Below, piece by piece: positions 47,239 to 54,413 of a stretch of 64,000 bases of DNA. The translations under genes were made by a program, and so were the position numbers. Numbering within the stretch: position 1 is the first letter of the stretch; each line of letters begins with the position of its first letter. The notes under the pieces are model-generated. The model saw only the letters and a list, made by a program, of their open reading frames with translations. It was not told where the DNA came from and ran no database searches. This DNA comes from Belliella pelovolcani (lineage in GTDB: Bacteria; Bacteroidota; Bacteroidia; Cytophagales; Cyclobacteriaceae). The DNA is taken from positions 1-64,000 of the forward strand of contig NZ_FTOP01000017.1 in NCBI RefSeq assembly GCF_900156785.1, read 5' to 3'.

Positions 47239-48879
47239 ATGGAACAAGAGATATTTGACTTTTGGAAGTTTTTGGCAGGGATTGGGCTATTCCTTTGGGG
47301 GATGAATCAGTTGGAGGGCTCTATCAAGGAATTGGCTGGAAAGTCATTTAAAAATTTGCTTCAAAAATCCACCAATACCGCATGGAAGGGAATTTTGATT
47401 GGAGCGATGATTACTGCGGTTTTGCAAAGTAGTTCATTGGTGACCTTGATGGTCTTGGCATTTCTTGGAGCAGGGGTGATCAATCTCAAAAATGCCATAG
47501 GGGTGATACTTGGTGCCAATCTTGGAACCACAGTCACTGCCTGGATTGTGGCGACATTGGGATTTAAGTTTAGCGTAGCAGCCTTTTCTATGCCTTTCCT
47601 TGGAATGGGGAGTCTGTTGTTTTTGTTTGCCTCAAGTAGGCCTATGCTCCGTAATTTAGGAGCTTTTACGGTTGGGTTTGGGCTACTTTTTTTGGGGTTA
47701 GATTTTATGAAATCAGCTATTGAAGCAGTGGCTGATCAGATAGATTTGAGCCAGTTTGACAAATATGGGCTTTGGATTTATCTCTTCATCGGTCTAGCGG
47801 TGACAGCCTTGATTCAATCTAGTTCGGCCATGGTGGTGATCATTCTCTCCGCAATGAGCGCAGGAGTGATAAGCTTAGTAGAGGGGGCAGTATTGATCAT
47901 TGGAGCCAATATTGGGACTACAGTGACAGTTGGTATCGGTTCGCTCAATGGTCCAGCAGACAAGAAAAGGCTAGCACTTGCACATTTTCTCTTCAATTTG
48001 ATCACAGGTTTGATTGTTTTTGCATTTATCCGGCCACTGATTGATCTGACGATGCAGGTTTTCTCCATCCATGACCCATTGATGGAGTTGGTGTTGTTGA
48101 ATACTGTGATCAATTTGATTGGGATTTTGCTCTTCTATCCTTTTATCAACAAACTAGAAAACTGGCTTCGACATCAGTTTGGAGAAGAAAAGCAGCAAGG
48201 ATTGGCAAGATATATTGGTAAAGTGAGTCCCGAAATACCAGAAGCTGCGGTAGCTGCCTTGGAAAAGGAAATTCATTTGGTTTTTGACATGACGGCTGAT
48301 TTTATTTTTAAAATCTGGGAAGGGGACGGGAAAGAAAACAGAAACATGTCCATTTGGCGAAAATTGATTCAGCAGCCTTATGACCTACTCTCTCAATACA
48401 AAAACATCAAGCAACTAGAAGACGAGCTTACTGCCTATCATATCCAATTGCAAGAAGAAAATTTGGATGAAGTGTCAGCCCAAAGAGCTACTTCTCTGAT
48501 GTTGGCCCTCCGAACGATGGTCTACGCTTCCAAGGACATCAAAGATGTGATGCATAATATCAAAGAAATGCAGGAATCAGAAGATGATCAGGTCAAAGAA
48601 CTGTTGAGTTTTCTAAAGACATTTACTTTTGACCAGCTCAATAAGATGAAAGGCTACATTGATTCCAGTCATGATGGCGATAGGCCAGATTGGATCAGTA
48701 TGCATGATGAGGTGTATCAAAATGCCATCGGTGAACTCTACCAGAAAGCTAGAAAGCACCAACCCGAAATCCCGATTTCTACATTAACCAATGTCATCAA
48801 ACAAGTGATTTCTAGTTTGGATAATTTGGGCAATTCCATCATCCATTGGAAACATATGGAAAAAGTGGTTATAGATTAA
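47239..48879 (+). CDS. Na/Pi cotransporter family protein with PhoU-like tail
   Basis: A 546-residue membrane protein. The transport core (about 1-310) contains the duplicated QSSS motifs of the PNaS family (AVLQSSSLVTLMVL and TALIQSSSAMVVII) with GANLGTT and GANIGTT, which form the sodium and phosphate sites in related carriers. Residues 340-546 are helical and PhoU-like. It probably imports phosphate with Na+. Translation is taken from the ATG at 47239; a TTG three codons earlier is in frame. It ends before a terminator that it shares with the convergent stress protein gene. Confidence 0.9.
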   Translation: MEQEIFDFWKFLAGIGLFLWGMNQLEGSIKELAGKSFKNLLQKSTNTAWKGILIGAMITAVLQSSSLVTLMVLAFLGAGVINLKNAIGVILGANLGTTVTAWIVATLGFKFSVAAFSMPFLGMGSLLFLFASSRPMLRNLGAFTVGFGLLFLGLDFMKSAIEAVADQIDLSQFDKYGLWIYLFIGLAVTALIQSSSAMVVIILSAMSAGVISLVEGAVLIIGANIGTTVTVGIGSLNGPADKKRLALAHFLFNLITGLIVFAFIRPLIDLTMQVFSIHDPLMELVLLNTVINLIGILLFYPFINKLENWLRHQFGEEKQQGLARYIGKVSPEIPEAAVAALEKEIHLVFDMTADFIFKIWEGDGKENRNMSIWRKLIQQPYDLLSQYKNIKQLEDELTAYHIQLQEENLDEVSAQRATSLMLALRTMVYASKDIKDVMHNIKEMQESEDDQVKELLSFLKTFTFDQLNKMKGYIDSSHDGDRPDWISMHDEVYQNAIGELYQKARKHQPEIPISTLTNVIKQVISSLDNLGNSIIHWKHMEKVVID

Positions 48880-48882
48880 AAA

Positions 48883-48908
48883 AAGCAGCAGCCTTTCGAC
48901 TACTGCTT
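48883..48908 (-). terminator. Intrinsic terminator of the universal stress protein gene
   Basis: AAGCAGCAG pairs with CTACTGCTT (one C-A mismatch) around an 8-base loop, followed on the minus strand by seven Ts (48876-48882 region). It lies between the convergent Na/Pi and universal stress protein genes and serves the leftward gene best. Confidence 0.6.
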
Positions 48909-48946
48909 GAGGTTATATTTGGGTGGTTTTGCAACTTTTCTATTTC

Positions 48947-49774
48947 TTATTCAAACTTAACGCTGAGCACAGGGATATCGGACTTGAAAAGAACTGTTTC
49001 TGTAGCGCCGATCATGTAGGAATTAGCAGATTTCCTTTTGTTGGATGCCATACCGATAAAGCCGATGTTGTTTCTTGTAGCAAACTCGATAATACCATTT
49101 TCAGCTTCATGGTGATTGTAGACGTGCTTATGAATGATTAATTCCTCTTGACCTATAGCATACTTTTGCATTTTGTGTTCTGATTCCATAGAAGTGACAA
49201 ACTTCTCAGGTGTATTGACAAAAAGAAAATGTACTGCGCATCGAAGTTGCTTGATCAGTGGCTTCATGCGGGTAAAAGCGGGTTTTGATTCTTCGTTGAA
49301 AAGTGAAGCAAAAGCCATTTTGCGCAGGTCATTGCCATTGAGTGGCTTTTTCACTGCTAATACAGGGCAATTTGCCTGTCGCATCACTTTTTGAAGGTTG
49401 GAGCCGATGAACTTGCCCTCGATATGTCCTTTTCCATAAGCACCGATCACGATCAAGTCGGCGGCTTGTTTTTCGGCCAGATTGATAATTTCTTCATCTG
49501 GCAGACCAACTTCGACCACGCCTTCTATTGGAATACCTGGAGATTTGTGGTCTATGATAAAAGCCTTGAGCTTGTCTTTGCTCTCTGCTTCTAAATCTAT
49601 AATATCTTGATGTTTGGCTTTTTCTTTTTCTTCCAATTTCGCCCATTTGAGTGTGGAGGCTACTACATTGACACAGGTGATACTGCTATTGCCTTTGGAG
49701 GCTATTTTCAAAGCACTGAGGAAAGCATTCTCAGAGTAACTGGAGAAGTCTATAGGGACGATGATTCTTTTCAT
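48947..49774 (-). CDS. Universal stress protein with two tandem UspA domains
   Basis: A 275-residue cytosolic protein from the ATG at 49774 (MKRIIVPIDFSSYS, the classical UspA start); an upstream in-frame ATG at 49786 is less likely. Domain 1 (1-145) keeps the ATP-binding VIGAYGKGHIEG-type loop and GSNLQKVMRQANCPVLAV. Domain 2 (about 150-275) has a degenerate nucleotide loop (GMASNKRKSANSYMIGATE), so it may bind no ATP. Such proteins help survival under starvation or low oxygen. The promoter region carries a Crp/Fnr-type box nearly identical to that of the M50/P-ATPase operon. Confidence 0.92.
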   Translation of the reverse strand: MKRIIVPIDFSSYSENAFLSALKIASKGNSSITCVNVVASTLKWAKLEEKEKAKHQDIIDLEAESKDKLKAFIIDHKSPGIPIEGVVEVGLPDEEIINLAEKQAADLIVIGAYGKGHIEGKFIGSNLQKVMRQANCPVLAVKKPLNGNDLRKMAFASLFNEESKPAFTRMKPLIKQLRCAVHFLFVNTPEKFVTSMESEHKMQKYAIGQEELIIHKHVYNHHEAENGIIEFATRNNIGFIGMASNKRKSANSYMIGATETVLFKSDIPVLSVKFE

Positions 49775-49801
49775 GGCTAGGATCATTTGGTTTCAATGAT
49801 C

Positions 49802-49844
49802 CAAAGGTCAGTAATCTTTCTTTTTTAATTTATGACAAAAGTCA
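49802..49844 (-). promoter_or_regulatory. Promoter with Crp/Fnr-type box for the universal stress protein gene
   Basis: On the minus strand GACCTTTG (49809-49802) resembles the -7 box but there is no TTG at the -33 position. The perfect dyad TGAC-AAAA-GTCA (49833-49844) is centred 36.5 bases from the last G of the -7 box, the same as at 5506-5548. The flank also matches: 23 of 27 bases from ATGACAAAA to GCTGATT are identical at the two loci. Confidence 0.58.
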
Positions 49845-49865
49845 GTTAAAGTGCTGATTATATAC

Positions 49866-49897
49866 TTGTTGTGCTGGGATGGTGTTTTGTATCTTTG
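49866..49897 (+). promoter_or_regulatory. Promoter of the SDR gene
   Basis: TTG (49866-49868), 21 bp, then TATCTTTG (49890-49897), an exact match to the Bacteroidota consensus. It lies after an upstream in-frame ATG (49871), so the SDR must start at 49925, leaving a leader of roughly 23 bases. Confidence 0.68.
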
Positions 49898-49924
49898 AGT
49901 TATAACAACAAACAAACAACAATC

Positions 49925-50683
49925 ATGACACTCAAAGGAAAGACAGCGATTATTACTGGCGGTAGTGGAGGAATAGGCTTGGCTACAGCCAAGACATTTT
50001 TGGAGCAGGGGGCGGCCAGCATTATGCTGGTAGATCTCAGGGAAGTTGACTTGAAAGCAGCAAAGCAAACCCTCAATTCTGACTCGGTATATACATTTGC
50101 GGCTGATGTCAGTCAAGCTTCACAAGTGGAGGCATATACCAAAGCAGCAGTAGAAAAGATGGGGTCGATTGACATTCTTTTTCTCAATGCAGGAATTGAA
50201 GGAGTAGTGAAGCCTCTGACTGAATATCCAGAGGAGATGTTTGACAAGGTAATCGCTGTGAATGTCAAGGGGGTATGGCTAGGGATGAAATATGGTTTCC
50301 CAGAAATGAAAAACGGAGGTGCTGTCATCATCACCTCTTCTGTAGCAGGCATGGTAGGTACTGCACAAATGATGGCTTATACCACTAGTAAGCATGCCAC
50401 TATAGGTGCGATGAAAGTAGGAGCACTAGAGGGCGCTCCATTGAAAATACGGGTTAATTCTGTTCATCCATCACCTGTAGACAATAGGATGATGCGCTCT
50501 TTGGAAGATGGCTTTGCACCAGGTGCTGGAGCAGAGGTAAAGAAGAGTTTTGAGCAGATGATCCCACTAGGAAGATACGCGGATAATCAGGATATCGCTG
50601 ACTTGGTTGCATTTCTCGCCTCTGATCAAAGTAAATTTATCACTGGTGCGACTTATGTAATCGACGGAGGCTTTACTACTTGA
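49925..50683 (+). CDS. SDR family oxidoreductase
   Basis: A 252-residue classical SDR starting MTLKGKTAIITGG. The cofactor motif is TGGSGGIGLA (11-20), followed by NAGIEG, the catalytic Ser in ITSSVAG and YTTSKHA (Tyr-x-x-x-Lys). Asp in LVDLRE at the end of beta-2 favours NAD+ over NADP+. The C-terminal FLASDQSKFITGATYVIDGG is the standard SDR end. It resembles 3-oxoacyl-ACP reductase/cyclopentanol dehydrogenase-like SDRs; the substrate is unknown. It lies between the universal stress protein (divergent) and the Crp/Fnr gene and ends at a strong terminator. Confidence 0.9.
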   Translation: MTLKGKTAIITGGSGGIGLATAKTFLEQGAASIMLVDLREVDLKAAKQTLNSDSVYTFAADVSQASQVEAYTKAAVEKMGSIDILFLNAGIEGVVKPLTEYPEEMFDKVIAVNVKGVWLGMKYGFPEMKNGGAVIITSSVAGMVGTAQMMAYTTSKHATIGAMKVGALEGAPLKIRVNSVHPSPVDNRMMRSLEDGFAPGAGAEVKKSFEQMIPLGRYADNQDIADLVAFLASDQSKFITGATYVIDGGFTT

Positions 50684-50710
50684 GCGTGTGGTTGGTTTAC
50701 TATTTTAACA

Positions 50711-50737
50711 AAGGGTTGGGTATTTTATCCAACCCTT
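50711..50737 (+). terminator. Intrinsic terminator of the SDR gene
   Basis: AAGGGTTGG pairs with CCAACCCTT around a 9-base loop, followed by TTTTCTTTTT. It separates the SDR from the Crp/Fnr gene, which therefore needs its own promoter. Confidence 0.85.
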
Positions 50738-50745
50738 TTTCTTTT

Positions 50746-50761
50746 TGTGACTATTATCACT
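50746..50761. promoter_or_regulatory. Crp-type binding site before the Crp/Fnr regulator gene
   Basis: TGTGA-CTATTA-TCACT matches the Crp palindrome TGTGA-N6-TCACA at 9 of 10 positions. It touches a -7-like TATTTTG (50761-50767), so binding there would block the promoter. That suggests negative autoregulation of the regulator encoded from 50795. Confidence 0.5.
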
Positions 50762-50794
50762 ATTTTGGGTGTACAATCAGCTTTTCTTTATCAC

Positions 50795-51448
50795 ATGGAA
50801 TTAGATTACCTCAAACAAAAATTACCCAACATCACCGACCCTAATTTACTTTGTGCCATGTTGGAGCAGGGGACAGTACATAAGTTCGATTATGGTAAGG
50901 TCATCACAGAGCCCGGGCAATTCATCAAAATGGTGCCTATCGTACTTGAAGGGGCGATCAAAATCATGCGAATGGATGAAGATGGGAGAGAACTTTTCTT
51001 GTATTATCTCGAGCCAGGGGAGACTTGCGCGCTTTCCCTGACTTGCTGTACCACTTCCAAACCTTCAGAAATCAAGGCTGTAGCTGAAGAAAATACCGTC
51101 ATTTTAGGCATTCCGATTCAACTCCATGAACAATGGTCTGATAGATACAAGCAGTGGAAAGATTTTGTAGCCAATACTTATCAGAATAGATTCCAAGAAA
51201 TGTTAGTGGCCTTAGATGCAGTTGCATTCAAGCGAATGGATGAGCGATTGATGAGCTACATTGTGACCAAGATGAAGCAATATAAGTCAAATGAGCTACA
51301 TACCACCCATCAAGAAATCGCCAATGAACTAGGAACTTCCAGGGAAGTAATCTCAAGATTGCTCAAGCAATTGGAAAAGAAGAAATGGATTGAGTTAGGT
51401 AGAAATGTAATCTATATCCGAGATGACTTCGAAGAGTTGATAGCATAG
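50795..51448 (+). CDS. Crp/Fnr family transcriptional regulator
   Basis: A 217-residue regulator from the ATG at 50795 (MELDYLKQK); a GTG at 50747 lies in the Crp-type box and is rejected. Residues 20-130 form the cyclic-nucleotide-binding-like fold (FDYGKVITEPGQ, VLEGAIKIMRMDEDGRELFLYYLEPGETCALS). The C-terminal winged helix spans about 150-215. The recognition helix reads TSREVISRLL: it has the Arg-Glu-x3-Arg of Crp and also the Glu-x2-Ser-Arg of Fnr. There is no N-terminal Cys cluster for an Fnr-type iron-sulfur centre, though CALSLTCC (near residue 80) is Cys-rich. The ligand is unknown. It may control the boxes at 5537 and 49833. Confidence 0.9.
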   Translation: MELDYLKQKLPNITDPNLLCAMLEQGTVHKFDYGKVITEPGQFIKMVPIVLEGAIKIMRMDEDGRELFLYYLEPGETCALSLTCCTTSKPSEIKAVAEENTVILGIPIQLHEQWSDRYKQWKDFVANTYQNRFQEMLVALDAVAFKRMDERLMSYIVTKMKQYKSNELHTTHQEIANELGTSREVISRLLKQLEKKKWIELGRNVIYIRDDFEELIA

Positions 51449-51528
51449 TGAGTTGATAGTCTTGCAGTGGATATTTAAATTGAAATAAATTTTATAAATT
51501 TGAAATAAACATTTGAAATAATGCAATA

Positions 51529-51773
51529 ATGGAAACCATAGTAATATATCCTAAAAACGACAAGCAAAAATCTTATTAAAAATCGATAAACTTTTTGATG
51601 AATTGAGGGTGAATCCCAAAACAAGAACAGGAAAACCAGAAAAACTTGAGCACTATAAAAAAACTACTTGGTCAAGAAGAATCAACTCCAAGCATAGATT
51701 GATCTACAGAATAGAAGAAAATAAAGTAGTAGTTTTAGTTCTTGCCGCTTGGGGTCATAATGATGACCATTGA
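51529..51773 (+). pseudogene. Decayed YoeB/Txe-type toxin locus, frameshifted
   Basis: An ATG at 51529 opens METIVIYPKNDKQ, which resembles the start of small antitoxins paired with RelE/YoeB toxins, and stops at 51577-51579. From about 51567 another frame continues to a stop at 51771-51773 and reads as the body of a YoeB/Txe toxin: KIDKLFDELRVNP, RTGKPEKLEHY, TWSRRINSKHRLIYRI and AAWGHNDDH. The GKPE Glu, the WSRRI Arg and the HRLIY block are the family's catalytic and structural motifs. The toxin lacks its own N-terminus and no complete antitoxin is present. The simplest reading is a deletion that joined the antitoxin start to the toxin body. Confidence 0.75.
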
Positions 51774-51780
51774 TTTTTCC

Positions 51781-52383
51781 TCAAACCACCACCTCTTCCT
51801 TCAAATTTCTCACTAATCCTGTAGATAAGTCAAATACCCAGCCATGGAGGTTGAGTTTGATTCCTTTGGCCAAGGCTTCTGTATAGACTGAGGATTGTTT
51901 GATGTTTTCTATTTGCTCCAGAACATTGTATTCTACAAGCCGATTTAGTTTTTCGTTTTCATCTGTTATAGCCTCTAGGTCTTTTCTATAATGTCTGATC
52001 ACATCTTTGATGTTGGCAAGCCAGTTATCGATCAGTCCATTAGCCTTGTTTTCATAAGCGGCTTTAATTCCTCCGCAGCCATAATGACCATACACGATGA
52101 TGTCTCTCACTCCCAATGCTTCCACAGCGTATTGCATGACAGAGAGGAAATTCAAGTCTGTGTGTGATACCACATTCGCGATGTTTCTGTGGATAAATAG
52201 CTCCCCAAGTTCAGTCCCTAGAACTTTAGATGGGTTCACTCGGCTATCAGAACATCCCAAGAGCAATGCCTTGGGATGTTGACCTATTTTCAATTCATCG
52301 AAATACGCAGCATCCTTGGCCAGTACTTCTTTTACCCAATTTTCATTATTGGACAGGTATTGATTGACGTTGATCTGGCACAT
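51781..52383 (-). CDS. Beta-class carbonic anhydrase
   Basis: A 200-residue beta carbonic anhydrase that interconverts CO2 and bicarbonate. The zinc ligands are visible: Cys and Asp/Arg in CSDSRV (about 44-49), then His and Cys in HYGCGG (about 99-104). There is no signal peptide, so it is cytosolic. Its ATG shares one base with the stop of the upstream SulP gene (TAATG on the minus strand), so the two are coupled. The pairing implies that the enzyme handles bicarbonate imported by, or supplied to, the SulP carrier. Confidence 0.94.
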   Translation of the reverse strand: MCQINVNQYLSNNENWVKEVLAKDAAYFDELKIGQHPKALLLGCSDSRVNPSKVLGTELGELFIHRNIANVVSHTDLNFLSVMQYAVEALGVRDIIVYGHYGCGGIKAAYENKANGLIDNWLANIKDVIRHYRKDLEAITDENEKLNRLVEYNVLEQIENIKQSSVYTEALAKGIKLNLHGWVFDLSTGLVRNLKEEVVV

Positions 52384-54137
52384 TATTTTTTGATATTTGA
52401 TTGAATTGCGTATGGCGTATATTTTTCCAGTGTTTTGGTATCCATGGTGTGCTCGTATGCTGCTACAGCAGAATTGTCATCTACGAATACATGATCAGCA
52501 CCCACACATTCCAGGATTGCCCATCTGTTGAGTACATCTCTTACGGGACCTTTGATACTTGTCATGCAAATATCAGTACCCGCTTTTCTCCATGTATTGA
52601 TCCATTCATTGAGTTCGTGAGCACCTGTACTATCAATATTGGTGACGGACTCCATGTTGAATACGATCATCTTTACCTGATCATTGCGCTCTTGAATCCA
52701 TTTGTCCAGTTTGTCTTTGATGTATTCTACATTGGCAAAGTAGATTGGGCCATCGATTCTGACCATTAGTAAATTCTCCTTGACGTCTAAGTCCGAAAAT
52801 CTATTGATATTTCTGTAGATATTGGTACCGGGTACTCTACCAAGCTGAGCCATATGAGGTCTAGAAGCCTTGTAGATCACCACTAGGAGGGATAAAACCA
52901 TCCCTGAAATGATTCCGGTCTCTATCCCTAGTGTCAATGTGATGATAAACGTCGCCACAAGCATGGTGAAATCAAACTTATCCTTATGCCATAAATGAAC
53001 TGGTTCTTTGAAATCAATCAAGCCAGAAACAGCCACCAAAACCACTGCTGCAAGAATTGCACTTGGTAAATTGTAGAATAAATCTGTGAAGAAAAGTAAA
53101 GTCAATACGATTAGTATCGCAGAAATGATAGAAGCCATAGTAGTCTTAGCCCCAGCATCATTGTTGACAGCTGTCCTAGAAAATCCTCCTGTCACAGGAT
53201 AACCTCTGAAAAAGGCAGAACCAAAGTTGGCCATTCCCAAAGCGATCAACTCTTGATTGGCATTGAGCCTGTAGTTTTTATGTTTGGCTTGAATGGTTTT
53301 AGCCACAGCAAAGCTTTCTGCAAATCCCACAAGTGAAATGGTAAACGCTATAGGAAGCAGTGTTTTCCAAGATTCCATATCAAAAGATGGGGATGATAGA
53401 GTAGGAAGTCCACTTGGTACATCACCTACGATCTTGACACCATATTGCGTCAAATCAAAACCTGCAACCAATGCAATACCCATCACTACTGCAACTAGAG
53501 GAGCAGGGAAGCTTTTATGAATTTTCTTACCGTACTTGATGATGATGATTCCTATGACACCGATCCCAAAGGTGATCCAGTGAATTTCTCCAATGTTTTG
53601 GAATATGGCTACTGCCATTTCTTGGATGTGCTCCGAATTAGGTAAATTGATGCGGAAAAGGTGCTTGATCTGACTGAGTCCGATGATGATCGCTGCTGCA
53701 GAAGTAAAACCACTGATTACTGGGTGAGAAAGAAAATTGACCACAAAGCCCAGTCTCAAAGCCCCCATCCCAAATTGTATCAAGCCTACTAAGAATGCCA
53801 GTGTTAGCGCATAAATCAAGTATTGCTCTGGAGAATCAGCGTTCAAGCTTGCAATACCCGAAGCTGTAAGCAAGGATACCATCGCCACAGGTCCAACAGC
53901 TAGTTGCCTTGATGTGCCGAAAATCGCATAAAGTAACAAAGGAACGGTCACTGCATATAGTCCGTGGATTGGCTCCAGTCCAGCAAGCATGGCATAAGCC
54001 ATTCCTTGAGGAATGAGCATGATCCCCACAGTCAATCCTGCTGACAAATCCCCTTGGAGATCAGTTTTTTTATAATTGGGCAACCATTCCAAAATAGGAA
54101 GGAATCCCTTAAGCTTATTTGCAAACGTATTGTTCAT
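52383..54137 (-). CDS. SulP family anion permease with STAS domain
   Basis: A 584-residue carrier with about 12-14 TM segments (30-420). The PQGMAYAMLAGLEPIHGLY signature and VTGGFSRTAVN lie in the core. The C-terminal STAS domain (about 445-565) has NMESVTNIDSTGAHELNEW, where the regulatory Ser/Thr sits. SulP proteins move sulfate, bicarbonate or other anions. The one-base overlap with carbonic anhydrase and the lack of sulfate-assimilation genes nearby make bicarbonate (BicA-like, Na+-dependent) more likely than sulfate, as known for other SulP-carbonic anhydrase pairs. The upstream region holds only an imperfect Crp/Fnr-type half-site (ACAAAAGTCAG at 54203-54213). Confidence 0.9.
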   Translation of the reverse strand: MNNTFANKLKGFLPILEWLPNYKKTDLQGDLSAGLTVGIMLIPQGMAYAMLAGLEPIHGLYAVTVPLLLYAIFGTSRQLAVGPVAMVSLLTASGIASLNADSPEQYLIYALTLAFLVGLIQFGMGALRLGFVVNFLSHPVISGFTSAAAIIIGLSQIKHLFRINLPNSEHIQEMAVAIFQNIGEIHWITFGIGVIGIIIIKYGKKIHKSFPAPLVAVVMGIALVAGFDLTQYGVKIVGDVPSGLPTLSSPSFDMESWKTLLPIAFTISLVGFAESFAVAKTIQAKHKNYRLNANQELIALGMANFGSAFFRGYPVTGGFSRTAVNNDAGAKTTMASIISAILIVLTLLFFTDLFYNLPSAILAAVVLVAVSGLIDFKEPVHLWHKDKFDFTMLVATFIITLTLGIETGIISGMVLSLLVVIYKASRPHMAQLGRVPGTNIYRNINRFSDLDVKENLLMVRIDGPIYFANVEYIKDKLDKWIQERNDQVKMIVFNMESVTNIDSTGAHELNEWINTWRKAGTDICMTSIKGPVRDVLNRWAILECVGADHVFVDDNSAVAAYEHTMDTKTLEKYTPYAIQSNIKK

Positions 54138-54413
54138 AGTCTAAATTCTATTTGAAGATAGTAAAAATCAGGCTAGCCATCAGCATTTCCTGAAATCACC
54201 CTACAAAAGTCAGAAGTATTGAGAAAAGGTTTGGTGATGTTTGTTACATCTGATGCGATGTTTTATAAATTTTCAAATCTTGGATATTTTTTGTCTTTGT
54301 AACTTTTATCACTTCATTGATTTACAGAAATTCACATTTTTGCTTTGTGACATATTGATTATTCAATCTACCTTATATTATTGGTAGTTTGATGCAAACA
54401 CTAACATTCAAAA

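Noticed and set aside
49871-49924. Upstream start for the SDR gene
   Set aside because: The -7 box TATCTTTG lies downstream of that ATG, so it would not be on the mRNA; the protein fold begins at 49925.
50747-50794. GTG start for the Crp/Fnr regulator
   Set aside because: It lies within the TGTGA-N6-TCAC dyad and before the -7-like box; the ATG at 50795 fits the family start.
54201-54213. Third copy of the Crp/Fnr-type element before SulP
   Set aside because: Only ACAAAAGTCAG matches; the left half is CTA instead of TGA and no -7 box lies at the expected distance, so I do not count it with the two strong sites.
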